From contig OX485804.1 of assembly GCA_950295325.1 (NCBI GenBank), positions 40,670,001-40,734,000 on the forward strand: 64,000 bases of DNA, written 5' to 3'. Origin of the DNA: Polytrichum commune. Lineage: Eukaryota > Streptophyta > Polytrichopsida > Polytrichales > Polytrichaceae. Below the pieces are notes generated by a model that did not search any database, had not been told where the DNA came from, and worked only from the letters and a program-made list of their open reading frames with translations. Shown here one piece after another: positions 11,923-24,902 of the stretch (the first letter of the stretch is position 1; each line of letters starts with the position of its first letter). The translations under genes and the position numbers were made by a program.

Positions 11923-13611
11923 ATTTGTATGGGGCAAGTCCCCAGATTTTCATGATTTTATTGGAGCAATATGTGTGACTTGCACTTAGTCGGGTAGAAA
12001 TATATCCTACATCGTTCGACCCGAGAGAATTTCAATCCAGTTTGATATCTTTCACTTCGAAGGTATGTATTGATCTCTTCACTTGTTTGATCGACCTCCA
12101 AGTGAGCGTTCTTGTAAATTATTGCAAAAACAATTCCAAAGTAATAGGCAAGCGTTTCCATGTCGTAATCCCCTCAAGGTAGAAGGTATTCCTTGGGTGG
12201 GACATCTAAAAATATATTTTCCCTTCTTTACAAATGTAAATAACAATGAAGAACACATTGAACAATGGGAATGACAATGGAACCCCAAATTTGAGGATTC
12301 ATTTTCTTATATCATGAGGCTTTCGTCCCAGGGCCTTAGATGTCCCCTATCACATAAATGATGCAATTCTCTTTGAGGATATTGGAGGATATTTAAAAAC
12401 TTCTTGGATCTAATTAAACTTTTGATTTGTTATCTTTTGTTTAGATGAACATGAAACAAGCATTTGCGATATCCTTTGGCACAACGACCATCCTAGGGCT
12501 CGAGCGCTACCTATCACGTAAGTAATGTGAAATTTTTAGCAAAGGTATAGGAAATTTCTTGAATGTGCTCAACATTTTGATCAATTATTCTCTTTTGTTG
12601 ATATGAACAGGACGCAACCCTTTGCAGAATCCTTTGACAAGATGATTTATCTGCCATGACAATGGAACATGCATACCTTCTCATAAGTTATTCAAGCTTT
12701 TAGAGCACACTAGAGAGCATGCCGGCCATGGTTGAGGTTTCACAAACAACAGTTGGTTTATAATAGTTAAGATTGTAGATTTACATGTAGTTAAATGACA
12801 ATCACTTCTCATGGTAATTGACCAAGAGTAACGTTGTGGATGGCACCTTATTTGGCTTCTCAAGGGATTGATTTGATTAATGGGTAGGAAAGTGTGAAAA
12901 CTAGTTGGATTGGACCAACAAAAGGCTTGGTCACGACCCTTTGGGATTAAGTTCTCAAGGCAATAATTTGTTGATTGGATAGATTGCAAATGATTTCTTA
13001 TCACTCATCACTCATCAAGTAAATGAGCATGCATTGAGATAATATTTTGAGATGAATGCAAGCATGGATCTCTAGAATAAAATTGTCTAAGTTAATTACA
13101 TGTCATTTTGAAGATACATTGAGTATTCTAGTGTGTAAACTATAAGTATACTAATTTGTAATCAATCAAATCAACATGTCAAATTGTGGGCATTGTTTAT
13201 GTGAGGTTGCCCAACTTGCAATATTCCAAATTTATGAATAATAAATGATGCATAGATTAAACTTACCAATACAATCTGATAATGCATATGTAAATAGTTT
13301 GGAAAATTTCAAGAATAGGTGACTACACAAAGTTAACAACATTTATATGGTACAAAATGTTCCTCCATAATCATGTTGAAGTGCCAACTTGATATGTACA
13401 TTGTGGCAACCAATTATGATCAAGAGAAAGTTTTAGACAAACTCAAACTATGTAAGCCTACAATGGTTTCCATGTGTCACATGCATTGCCAACTTGACAA
13501 CATGAAATCATTTCAAAGCAGGAACTCATCACCAACCTACTACATGTATCCAAGAAATGGAGTTGTAAAAACTCCAATCGATTTTGCTCTAGAGGTGTGC
13601 TTACAATAATG
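11923..13611. other. 3' flanks of the channel gene and of the convergent coiled-coil gene
   Basis: No further gene is recognised. Short open frames here lack codon structure and matches. The sequence is AT-rich and without obvious repeats. The two flanking genes converge on this gap. Confidence 0.5.
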
Positions 13612-16561
13612 TCAACCTGACAAGTTGGAATCGCTTCCATACGGTGAGGATTCATCCCCAACACTACAATCTGGAATGCCTGGCAAGCAAAGCGAGCCAA
13701 AGCCGTTCAAGGTTTGTGAAAGCAATTGAAAACTTCCACCACTTCTCTTGAATTCGTTAACACGTTTTCCCAAAATATTTTCAAACCTAAGTTGTTCCTG
13801 CTTTTGTACGGTTCGCAATTCCCTAACTATATTTTTATGCCTCTGCAAAAATAAACCAAAGTAGAGTAAGAAACAAGTAGCGTAATCTACTTTTGTGAAA
13901 TTACAATCATCATACTAGAGTACAAAACAAATGTTGGAGAATTCCTTACTTGTTGACATCTTTCAAGATCAAGAGTTCTTGTTTTGCGCAAATCATCACG
14001 TCCTTGTGCTGCACGTTGGAGCAATACTTCCATCTCATTTTGTTGTTTTGTTCGTAATGCTTGCTCTTTGAGTGCAACCTCAGCTGCATATGCAGCTAAA
14101 GTAGCTTGAAGTTCCATGTGCTCCATCCTATCTGCAATACGCTTAACTTCATCCGCTTCTAGATACTTTCCTTGTTTACCAAGAAAGGTCTTCATGGCAT
14201 GCCATAATAGTACATGTTATAAGGATGTCAACAATGACATGTGATTCCAAAAATGATCACCACATTATGCTCATAATAAGACTTCATACACCATGAAAAT
14301 ATTTTTCACAAGATTTCACAAAATTGCATTTGAACATGCTCATAGTGATATGTAGGATACAACATAGCATGTTGTGTACAAAGAGGGGTTATTCTTACTT
14401 GGACTTTCCTATGTTTGAGAAGTTCACGTGACCATTGAGGCTTTGTAGGAGTTTTTGCAGCTGCTCGTTGTCTGAAGGCTTGCAAAACACCTATTTGTTG
14501 GCGTTTCAATTTTGCTGCATGTTCCACGACTCCTTTATGGAATTCATGCAACTTCTCATCCCATAACTGCTCAAAAACGATAAATTGATGGTTAATTTGA
14601 TAAGATCATGATAAAATTCATGCTGGATTGAAAATTTAAGCTCAAATAATATGTATGTGCACGAGTTTAAAAACTTGGGATAGATTCTCCAATAAAATAT
14701 AAGTTGATGTAATCAAAAGCATTCAAATGATATGTAGAGTCTAAAAGATGATTCACAACAAATTCGAGTTTTAGATTGTAAGCACAAACTCTGTTTCTTT
14801 CAACACATTCTGATTTGTAAGATTTTTCGGCCGAATCTCTTTCTTTTTGATGCCTTTGAAGCATGCCGGTTTTTCTTTTGTTATCTTCCAAAACCTACAA
14901 TGTATATCACTTGCAAACTAATCACATTACAAATAAATTTGGCATATTTAATTCTTTTGGGTTTATATATATAAATATATAAATATAAATATTTATATTT
15001 ATATGTACAATTCAATTTATAACTAGTAGCACAAATACTATGATTGAGTTATGAAAATATATTGAATGCCTCAAAGGAATACCTTTACACCATTGAGACG
15101 TTGAGCAGCAGCTCGTGCTTCCATGTAGTTGCCTTCATTTTCACATTTTTTTTTATGCTCTTCAAGGGCTCTTATCACCTCCAACACCTATGACAATTTC
15201 AAGGTAAAATGTAATTGGGTTTTGTGGGGATTATATATTTGATAAGATTTTTATTATTTCATTAAGCCATAGTTAGAGTTGATATATCATTGACATGCCA
15301 ACTTTGAGAAACATATCAATTGTAAGTCATTAATCACATACTTGTGGCGTGAGTGAAGGGTATGTTTCCTCTGTAGCTCTTCTACTTGGACTTCTTTGTA
15401 GTGTCCGAAATGATCCAGTAGAAGTTCCACCCGTCATGCTCACACTACTCCTGTTCTTCTTGTAAACACCACCAATCAAGATGTAAAATACTATTTAGAT
15501 TAATAGTCATACCTTATTCTTACTTTATAATTGGCCAACAAATGCACAAATGTTTAATTTATGTGCCACAATAATGGGAATGTAAAAATTTATATGAACA
15601 AATTGATATAGATGAGGTATCTTACCGGGAACCAAGGAAAGAAGGGTAGCGTGATTCCTTTCGCTCAAGGTGTGCTGCGAGCTACAATGTAAAGCCCAAT
15701 GGACAAGATTCCCAACACTGTAAGCACGGTCAAGGTTCTCTAAAATGTCCAAGAACACTCAACTCATTAAAAGTGCACGAAAATGGACCCATGTATCATT
15801 TTTTACCTCAATTTTTTACATATAAGGTTGTTTGACACATCTCATCTATCTATGGCATTTTTGTGCTTAAGCTCAACACTTATGTTCCCTTATATTGGAG
15901 ACATACAAACTTGCCAATTCAACAAAGTGTACATTGTGATTGGCGCAAAATATCCAAGCAACTTGTTTACCAACTAATCCATCAACCCTAAAGAAAGTGC
16001 AAAATGATGATTTGATCACTTGGAGTGATTGTATGGTTTACCAGTGATACTGGAATGCCGCTCTTTTGACCAGTTGTTTCTTTGAAAGCATAATATGTCA
16101 TCTTCAATGACGATACATGCTCAAACTTATTGGGAGAGGTTGGTGTTGCAACATCATCACCCCAATCTCGGTTCATTCCTGATGGTGAAAGCACATCCTT
16201 TGAAAGTTGGCCAGCCTCACCCGTACCATTACTTGCCATTTCAAAGTTTTTGTTCATGGTTGATGTGAACACATACTCTTCTCTTCCTTCGTGTGCGTCC
16301 AATTCCCTCACAAACTTTGAAATTTCTTGCTCGACGTCTATGTGTTGATTGAGGTCCGGGAATGAAATGACGTCATCTCCGCTATTAGGTGAATGAGGGC
16401 GACTCGGAGATCGAGGAGATGAAATTCGAGACAGGGAAGGAGGCAAACTTGAATGCTCCGAGTTTGCCATTTCTTTGGATTCTATATCTGACTCTAGGAA
16501 TTCCTCTAGCCCGCTACTTCTGAGCAAATTAAACAAAATATCTTCTAGTTCCTCCAGCTTT
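13612..16561 (-). CDS. Coiled-coil protein of unknown function (at least eight exons, N-terminus uncertain)
   Basis: Exons, in reading order: 16042-16561, 15626-15681, 15342-15450, 15083-15187, 14790-14894, 14399-14566, 13950-14189, 13612-13842. All junctions are GT/AG and in phase. The product is about 510 aa. A Ser/Pro-rich N-terminal half (SRISSPRSPSRPHSP) is followed by long charged helices: VIRALEEHKKKCENEGNYMEA, then WSRELLKHRKVQ, GKYLEADEVKRIADRMEHME and GRDDLRKTRTLDLERCQQ. The repeated 'E/N-G-x-Y-x-E-A' steps and the order of blocks recall a conserved eukaryotic coiled-coil family annotated in plants as 'pigmentosa GTPase regulator-like' (recalled from memory). No enzyme motif is seen. 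Translation could start at the Met at 16,470 or in an exon further upstream; the exon start at 16,561 is a CTTAG acceptor. Confidence 0.8.
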
Positions 16562-18478
16562 CTAAGTTGGGGTAATATTACTTTGGATTTAATTAGAAGA
16601 AGTCAAACAACACTTTCACTCTCCTAATCAATTTTGAAAAGATCAACTGGAGACTTCTAACAACAATGGTGGTTATCCTACCCTTTATCCATGGCGATTG
16701 GCATCTTTGATATGATTAAAGCATTTTTGTTTCTCAAGAAAGGGCAACACTGGTCATTGAAATCCATTGTTCCAAATTAGGGTGAGCTTCTCACACATGC
16801 CAAGCGAGACAAACACTTGTCATAATTATCCATCTTGAAACTTTCACACATGTGGCCACACACACCAATTCGCAATGTTTGTCCATTTGACATAACAACT
16901 TAGGAGCACCAACCTCAAAATATTTTTGAAACAAAATCAAATATATTGAGATGATCACATGTTGAATGACAAGGTTTAAATGATTCTCTCATGCACTTGT
17001 GATATGCATGTAGAGGCATTTGACAACATGCGTCTCATTATGTTACATGGTAATGAACATGAAACATAAAATATGGCTTCATTATGATCTACCTCTATGA
17101 CACTTAAACATGTTCCACAAACTTGAAGAATGAGAGAGGTCTAGTTAAGAGATCCCCGCGCATACCTTTCCATACACTAGCACATACAAGCACCATGAAT
17201 ACACCCACTACAATTTTGAACCATCATCATTCACACACCCCGATTTTTAGCAAATAGATCCACTTGTACACTTCAACCAACCATGTTGATTGAAATTTTT
17301 GGTGCACAACAATCTCCATTGCGTATGAAGTAACTATGTCACCAAAAAAATCGAGTGATGGTTGACAACGATCCATAATGGATTTTCTATGTACTCTTCA
17401 AAGACACAAACGATTGCATTGAAGAACCACACTATGTCTCTATGTCCCGTTTTAAAAACATGCGGGATTCCCACGACTTCAAATCAACTAGGGCCGTCGA
17501 ATAAAGCATTCTTTATTTGTTGCAAAGGATTGAGATGGTGCCAATTTGCCCTACAAATTCCTCACGAAATAATGGGGGATGAGCTTGGGCGGCGGTTGGG
17601 CGTTAGCAACTTAGCATCATTCTCTCGATCTTGATGCGTTTTAGCCACGTGGCGTCCACATCATATGTCCAAGTCAAATTCAGAGGTTTCTGCACCGGTC
17701 TGCGCAATAGTTACTCTCAACGTGGCTCTCAGCTTTAGGTTCGTCTGCTTCGCGCAGCATCTGCACTTTCTGAACTTACCGACGCTTGCTTCCCCGGATA
17801 ATCGATCGTCTGCGCATTGTGAAGATCGATCGACGCATTTATAACTGGAGCACGCGGAGTTTGAGAGTTTTTCCTCCTTTTGATTTTGGTAGCTGGGGAA
17901 TTCTGCAGGTACGTAGGTATATATGGATTTGTGATGTTCTCGTTAGTGATTTTGGAAACCTCATGTTGGAAACTCTGAATTGGTCGGGGCGGCTGTTCAC
18001 GGATGCGATGATTCGCAAGGAACTGCATACTCGCCAGCTGACATGTTCGGTTATAGCATCGCGGCTCTTGCGTCTGTTCAGTTTGCAGCTGCGTTATAGA
18101 CGGAGTTAGGGTTTGGTGCTATTAAGAACAGGGGAATGTATTAATGTCCGCAAATGCAGTATAGACTGTTTCAATTCTGGTTTCTCTTCCTTAACAATTT
18201 TTTGTTATGTGAACGCATGAAGGAGTGGAGGCAAGTTCTTTCTCCCTTTTTAGAAACATAGAAAAACAGAGTGTAGGTTCAGTGTAGGTTTGCAGAGCGG
18301 TTCTCTTTTTTTAGTGGAGTAGGTGTTGCCTTTGTGAGGTTTTTAGGTTCACTTTCAGGTTCTAGTAGTCCAATAAATCACTGGCGAGGAGTGAGATGCA
18401 ATTAGAGTGATATTGAAGTTAATGAGGTGACGAGGGAATTGACACAGGGTGGAAAGACGTGATTAAGACTCGGACGAT
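16562..18478. promoter_or_regulatory. Divergent intergenic region between the coiled-coil gene and TRAPPC2
   Basis: The two genes point away from each other across about 1.9 kb. The part from about 17,640 to 18,478 is richer in G+C and in CpG (ATCGATCG, GATCGATCGACG at 17,800-17,836) and is probably promoter plus TRAPPC2 5' leader. Open frames on both strands at 17,735-18,109 are not recognised and overlap one another. Upstream non-coding exons cannot be resolved by eye. Confidence 0.45.
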
Positions 18479-20969
18479 ATGGCGAGCACGGCATGCTTCG
18501 TGATGGTTTCACGCAATGATAGCCCTATTTACGAAACTGAAGTTGGCACTGCTCCAAAGGTAACATTGCTCTGCCTGGATAATTGCGTCAGACTCAAGAG
18601 GTTGAATCAGGGATGGAGTGTATCATTGGCTATGGTTTCGGAAATCTAGCTTGATTCTCATATTAGTTACTAAACTTGGCATCAGAGCATGCGTTTCTGT
18701 TTAGATGTTTGCTTGAAGGAAATTTAGTGCTGAAATCATGTAAGGGCATAAGTTTCATGCTTTGAATCGTTTATGGAGCTTACGTAAAATCGCTGTCTCT
18801 GCCTTCTACTTAGTGTTTCCTTAAAAAGAACGATACGATTTAAAGTCTACTGCCGAAGATTCTACTGCTTGTATCATTTCACGAATAATTCAGCTAGGTA
18901 CAGTGGGAGCGTGGGTTTGTAGATTGTCAGTGTTAGCTGCTCATTCTTTGTAGAGCACATCCTCCCTAGTAATTACTGTCTAGCGGAACAATTAAGCTCC
19001 ATTACTATATATCCCCACATTATTTCTACGGCAGGAATTCGTGGCATGGGCCATCAGTCTTGCATTGATAAACTTAAGGTCCTCGATATCCTTATGGTAA
19101 ATATCGCACTTAATGCCGTTAGGTACCGCACGTACATGGTCCTCAACAAGAGAACTTGAAAAACATTAAGCTCCAGTTCTGTTAGATCCCACTTCGCACC
19201 ATATTTCCAGTCATGGGTCCACCTATGGATAGACAGGCAGTACACCATCCCCCCTTTCCTTGCTTTACGAAAATGATAAGAGGATGGTTAACGGACCATC
19301 TTTATGTCGTACTATAGTCCAATGTTCTTTTTCTTTTTCTTTCTTCTGCAGACACAATTTTAGGAATTTTCAGTGAGAGTAGTGTGATCTAGAATCTTTT
19401 GGTCTGTCTTTGGGCACTTGACAAGAGTTTATTTATCGTGTTCATAACCTGCGCTAAGAGAATGAAAAGCAGTGTTTTTCAGTGAATGCAGGAAAGATGT
19501 TGAAATTTCTGAACTTGTCCTCACCCTTTGTTTGGCATGCAGAAAGATGAGGCAGCGCATCTCCACCAATTTATTTTGCATGCCTCCCTTGACATTGTGC
19601 AAGATGTTGTCTGGACCACCAATGCAATGTATGTCTAACTTGTAATCTATCTAAAGAGGTACTAGGAACACATTTATACTTAGCACAATGCGCAAAATAG
19701 ATCTGACTTGTTAGTGTCAGTGTCTTGAAATTAGTTTATGTAGATATATGAGGTGAAGATCATGAATCTAAACATTACGTCTTAATTCCACAAGTTTCCT
19801 CTAAAGGAAGACTATCAATTATACTCTAGCCAATGTTTTTACTTGGTTTCCTGTGTTTCAAGTGAATGAAGTCATACCCTAAAGTTTCATAATGAAACTG
19901 CTCTGTTAATGCTGGTAAAAATCACATTGAGTTGTAGCAATTTGTCAGGCATGTCGGAGGTGATTCTCAGTCTCAATGATTGAGTTGTGGTCTTAGCTCC
20001 AACATGCACTCAGCTGACTTGCATTTGTTTACCTTCCAGTGTTGTAGTATCAGATCTTTAATTTACATTCAGCTGTGCTTATAGTGTGGCCTCTCCTGTT
20101 ACCCTCAATTGGCTACATTTTGTGGTGTTAAATTCTGTCTTTGGTTGGTGGCAGGTTTTTGAAGTTAGTTGATAAGTTCAATGATTTGTTGGTCTCTGTA
20201 TACGTGACTGCGGGTCATATCCTTTATATGTTTTCTGACTTTCCTTGCTAGTCTGTTTTGTTATTCTGACTTTTTAGTGCATTGAGGAAGAGGACCCAGA
20301 TCATAAACAATAGCAGAATTGTCTGGTACGAACAAGCAATGTTTGCTTATGAATGTAGACTTTCTATAATGCCTGGTCATGATATTAGAATTCAAATTTG
20401 TAAGTTGAGCTTTGACTGGCCACACATACTCGACTGATGCTGCTGCATGACTCTCGTAACGAGGATGGTATCAAAAACTTCTTTCAAGAAGTCCATGAAC
20501 TCTACATCAAGGTGATGAACTCTATGTCATCCTCCTTAAACCGCATACTTCATCTTGTCTGGAACTCCTCTTGCTTTTTCTCAAGTTGCTTGAATTTGAC
20601 TAGTATCTTCACTCTCCTGCAAGACAGGAAAGAAGCACTGGTAAAGAAAGCATGCAAATCTAAGTGAATGGTGCACCGAGAAAGATAACCCTGGATACCT
20701 GCTGTGTTATTTTGCATGCATGCAGTTCTTTGCCATAATGAAGAGGGTTGGAAAGGATTTTGTTCTGAGAGGGGCATGTGTCTACTATTGTGTCCTCACT
20801 TTCATCCCTTTTTTTCTTGCTGTGGCTACTGCAAATGTGGCAGAGTACTAATTTGGAGTTATCACTTTGTCTGCAGATGTTGTTAAACCCTCTCTATGTA
20901 CCTGGGTCACGTATCACTTCTCCCTTTTTTGATACAAGGGTTCGAGCTCTTGCAAGGAAGTATCTTTGA
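18479..20969 (+). CDS. TRAPPC2: TRAPP complex subunit 2 (sedlin homologue), five exons, 135 aa
   Basis: TRAPPC2 is a small longin-fold core subunit of the TRAPP tethering complexes, acting in ER-Golgi and Golgi traffic. Exons are 18479-18559, 19543-19628, 20155-20216, 20426-20511 and 20877-20969, totalling 408 bp. Key runs are [76 protein letters not shown] and the C-terminus [14 protein letters not shown]. This is the normal family length and is colinear with the Arabidopsis protein as I recall it. Exons 1, 2 and 4 have GT donors. The junction after exon 3 only works as an AT-AC intron: it begins ATATCCTT at 20,217 and ends CACAC at 20,425. No lesion is seen, so the gene is probably functional. 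Confidence 0.95.
20217..20425 (+). other. Probable U12-type AT-AC intron of TRAPPC2
   Basis: Exon 3 must end ...ACT GCG GGT C and exon 4 must begin AT ACT CGA to give the invariant TAGHTRL. No GT/AG pair near these points does this. The intron then starts with ATATCCTT, the consensus 5' splice site of AT-AC minor introns, and ends in AC. GCTTTGAC, 17 to 10 bases before the end, is a good match to the U12 branch site (TTCCTTRAY). It is 209 bp long. Confidence 0.85.
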
Positions 20970-21745
20970 AGCAAACAAATGCACCAAGACGACCATATTG
21001 GGGATAGATACTCTTGACTAACATCCTCTAGTCATTTATTGATAGTTGTCTGCAGGCCTAAAATGTCTTTTGGAAAGCATGGCAAAGATCTCAAATGGAT
21101 GGAACAGAGTCTCCTGGGTGGTCTTGAACCGTTGTCCAGGACAGCTTTGAGAACCACTTGAAATACTGTAAGGGCCTGGAGGGTCTCTTTTCAGCAAGGT
21201 TTCTGCAGATTTTACTTAGAATAGGACATTGTTCATTAATATTCTCTTATGTGAAGACAATTCTGTCACTTGTCAATATACAGGTTTCTCCTGTAGATTG
21301 CACCACACTTGCTGCCACATATTATGCTTAGTGAAGTTCGCAAAACTTAAGAGGACCTCTTTCAAACAGTTGCTGAAGAGGAAGGTCTTTGATCTTTGTT
21401 TTATGAGCTCTCCCTTCGTCATGCAACCTCTTCAACTTAAATGGACTATCTTTAGGCCATGACCTCTGGAGGTAATTTAAGGTCACATCCTCCTGCTTAC
21501 TATAATAACTCAACATCAGTAGATTGGTAGTACAGGCAATCGTACAGAGAGAATGAGGATTAGACAAATATGGGAACAAATTGCAAATATACATCACTTT
21601 TTGGTTGTGACTTCCAATGTCAGTGTTCTGACTAGAGTTTCTGAAGGCTCTTAGGTAATGCCTTCTTATCCAATGTTCTGCAACCTGAAATATGCTCTAA
21701 GATGCTGGAGCTGCAGAACATCTGGTGTACATCAGATTAAGTTAA
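20970..21745 (+). other. TRAPPC2 3' flank
   Basis: No gene is recognised. The stretch probably includes the TRAPPC2 3' UTR. The ORFs at 21,229-21,597 lie on opposite strands over the same bases and have no recognisable domains. Confidence 0.4.
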
Positions 21746-22462
21746 GGTAGAGGGTGCTAAAACCAACACCCCATCCAAAACCAGCACCTATAAACGCCTC
21801 CCAATTGCCAACACTCTACAACCTTGAACCGTACCTGGCGGTGTAGGAGTGTCTGGGCCCACGGAGTGACGGTTTAAGGTGCCATTAGTGATGCCACCTC
21901 ATAGCGGCCTTCATGACCTTCATGTAGGGTATGTAACGGGCTCCACTCCATCTTGGGTTGGTTCAAGGTGGGATTAGGGTGGCTTGTCAATGCCTATTCT
22001 AGTCATTCTATTCACAATGCCGAGGAGGTAGGCCCACAAAGCACAAAAGGGTCATTTCCCAGGATGCAAGGGGGTCGGTTCCCGGGATACAAGGTGATGG
22101 TTTTGCAAGCGAACCGGGAGGGATCATGGAGGTAGCTGTGTGGCTTTGCATACCATTACTACTTGGACTTTGATTTAGTTTGGGTCTAGTACCCAGCTAT
22201 GTTGTGTTGGTTCTAGGCAATGAAGGTGGGGGTCCTCATCATATGTGAGGTTGCCATACATGGGGCCTATGGATTGGTATAAGGAAGCTAGTAGTTTTGA
22301 CTTTGAATATTCATCAAATATTCAATTGAGACTAAAAATATTTTTTCTTTCTTGATACCTATGTTTAGCCCAAAGGCTAATATGAATATATATTTTATAT
22401 ATCAACCACATAGCCATATGTATATGCAATAGCTTCAAGTGTTGGTTTAAGCACCCTCTACC
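21746..22462. mobile_element. TIR element, 717 bp
   Basis: Inverted ends read GGTAGAGGGTGCTaAAACCAACAC on the left, with the inverted copy GTGTTGGTTTAAGCACCCTCTACC at 22,439-22,462. The flanks are TTAA on the left and TTAG on the right, so a TTA-type duplication is possible but not clean. The inside has runs of G+C and no transposase. This resembles a Harbinger-type or other short-TSD MITE. Confidence 0.65.
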
Positions 22463-22723
22463 TTAGTGTCAACACAAAAGATGTTTTTTGGACAACTATG
22501 TTCACTGGACCTGCTACTTGTAATCTTAACCCTTCCATTGTATCCCTCACGAGTGCAACATTTAACAAAGGAAGTTGTCTTGGAAGCATTTACAGGAAAT
22601 TATTTATAATGTGAAATTGAAACCTGTGAAGTGCAGTACATGGAGGAATATCCTCTGTAATTAGTAACTGCACTGACAGATTGCATGGTCACCATTGCTC
22701 ACCATGCAGCAAGTTGAGCTTAA

Positions 22724-23291
22724 GGGGCTGTTTACATCATGGACCATGAAGTTGTCCCATGTCACAGGGCATTTTTCCATGGTCACACTTCCATGGTCCA
22801 ATTTTTAGAAAAATGCATTCTTAGGGCCTTTGGGCCCATGACTAGGTTTAAATTGAACGTGGCCAAGAGAATGGACCATGCACAAGAAAGTGGATGTGTC
22901 GATTTATTTAATATATGTCCAAAAAAGGCAGTTTTAGGAATTTTGTTCATGTTTGATCTTCTTCCGGTCTTCTTCCCTTCTTTCCTCGTAACTATGAAAA
23001 AAGTTTGGCAAATTAAAAGGGATCAAAAAGATTAAAAATATATTAGAATGGCATTTCTCTGCCATGGTCCCCTAGCATTTGCAGCAAGAGAATGTCTTTT
23101 GCCTTTCCCATTGCAGAACCTGTTGGCCCATGACAATGGATAGTGTAGGCCTTAAAATAAGCGTTTTGAAAACCTCTTACATTTTTTTCTTGATGTAAAC
23201 CGAAGTGGTGGTGTTGGAACAAGTTCAACGGCCAATCGCATATTTTAGAGGAGCAAGGGACGACTTCATGGTCCATGATGTAAATAACCCC
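22724..23291. mobile_element. Harbinger-like MITE, 568 bp
   Basis: TIRs of about 35 bp start GGGG and include TTCATGGTCCATGATGTAAA (right end). The left end carries the inverted form TTTACATCATGGACCATGAA. TAA flanks both sides (22,721-22,723 and 23,292-23,294). Internal direct and inverted copies of CCATGGTC are frequent. ORFs across the ends read the palindrome (both begin MDHEVVPC) and are not genes. Confidence 0.85.
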
Positions 23292-23294
23292 TAA

Positions 23295-23760
23295 GGTAGA
23301 TGGTTTAAGCTTGTTTACTTAATCAGAGCTTATATTAGATTGGATTGTGGTTAGGTGAGGATCAAAGAGAAAACATCATAAAGACACATGCTTAAAAGAG
23401 ATTGGACTATGTCTTCAAGTATTAATAACTACTCTACACTCAATAATAAACACAATTGGGAGGGCCTATATGTCAAATTAAGAAATCAATCAACATGCAC
23501 TTCCAATAACCATAACTAAATCAGGGGAGCTCCAATTTTCAATCCATTTTTTTTGCAAATGTTCAATCATAGATTTGCTAATGCAACACGAATTTTGTTA
23601 TGTAAATCTAATTGATAGAAGTTGCAAAACATGAAGAATGAGCCAAATAACACCCACATTCCTTTCCAAACAGAGAGATTGTGTAGTAGGCAAGCTTGCT
23701 TCAGTACCAGTGTCATTATACAACAACTATCCTTAAAGGGATAGACTAGATACAATCTAG
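23295..23760 (+). repeat. Dispersed repeat, copy at 23.3 kb (partners at 63.0, 59.8 and 56.8 kb)
   Basis: The order AAACATCATAAAG.CACATG, TTAAAAGAGATTG.ACTA, CTACTCTACA.TCAATA, CACAA.TGGGAGG, CAACATGCACTTCC, TCAGGGGAG.TCCAATTTTCAAT and GTAGAAGTTG is shared with 63,000-63,360 in the same orientation. Shorter, more diverged parts occur at 59,790-59,990 and 56,760-56,880. No coding potential. Confidence 0.7.
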
Positions 23761-24249
23761 CCTCATATTACGACACTCGATTATATGAGACCTCGACTAT
23801 ATGAGACCTCGACTATACAATGCATTTCCTACCGGCCAAACTTTCTTATGTTTATTTACCTCCATGCTACACCTACAACGCTCATTGCACAATGTTTTTT
23901 TGGTCCAATTTGTCATATATTAGAGGTAATTAATGTGCATAAGTGATGGGACCCACATGTATTTCAAGGTTCATTTGTGATTAGTACTTTGGAACATGCA
24001 GGGGAACCTTAGGGAACATTATAAGCATTGGGGAACATAACGATGTGCACATTGGTGAACATTGTGAGCATATTTCTTCAATAGAAATGTTCTTTCACAC
24101 TTAGATATCTTCATTATGTAAACAGAAGAAAGAAAATGAATGTCAATACATTTATGCATTGACATGCGATGTTCATTCACCATCCCTTATCCTTGTCCAC
24201 ATGGACTTGGGCAAAGGTGGTCCAATATCAATACATTAGTAGGTGGACC
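23761..24249. other. Non-coding stretch
   Basis: Two copies of a 16-bp unit ATATGAGACCTCGACT lie at 23,784-23,815. Copies of GGGAACAT occur near 24,020-24,060. No gene seen. Confidence 0.4.
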
Positions 24250-24902
24250 GGTCGTTAATTTGTTAGTATTATTAATTGTTTTCAATTATAAGGCGGTGTT
24301 GTGTATGTTTATGGGAGTGGGATCGGGGCTTGTTTCTTTTCAATTTTCCTTTTGTTAAGGATGATATGATTGAGATATCGAATGGAAACTTGGGAGAAGG
24401 ATTTTAAGGTCTAATAAAATTTTGATGGTGACTTTGTGTATGGTGCCTCTTATACCTACCATAATGATTATTGGGGGTAGGATCATTCATCCTTGTTGAG
24501 TTAGTGACAAATGTAGTATGTCGTATTTTTCTAGTTTTCTTGTGATGGTTGCTTGAAGGAATATGTCATTGCAATATGGGAATTCAAGAGATTGTACTTT
24601 CAAGCTTGGGTTGGGTGTGTAGGGGGGGTTTTATCTATGGGTGTGGTGCTAGGGATGCATAATATGTCCGGCCTAAGTTTCACGGGACACTTGCATCTTG
24701 GGAGGTAGCATGTGCATGGGAGGAGCCATGAGGGTATTGTATTTTTGGGGGTGTGGTCTTTGATTTTGCTAGTGTTCATAAGTGTGAAGCATCTTGTGGT
24801 GGCTAGTGCATATATTGCTTTGTTGTGTCTATTTGTGCAGAGGTTGTTTATGTGTTGGTTTGTGCAACATGATAGGAGATGTAGACAAGACATGACAAGG
24901 CG

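Noticed and set aside
22739-23276. Two ORFs starting MDHEVVPC on opposite strands
   Set aside because: They read the two arms of a Harbinger-like TIR and are therefore the same sequence read twice.
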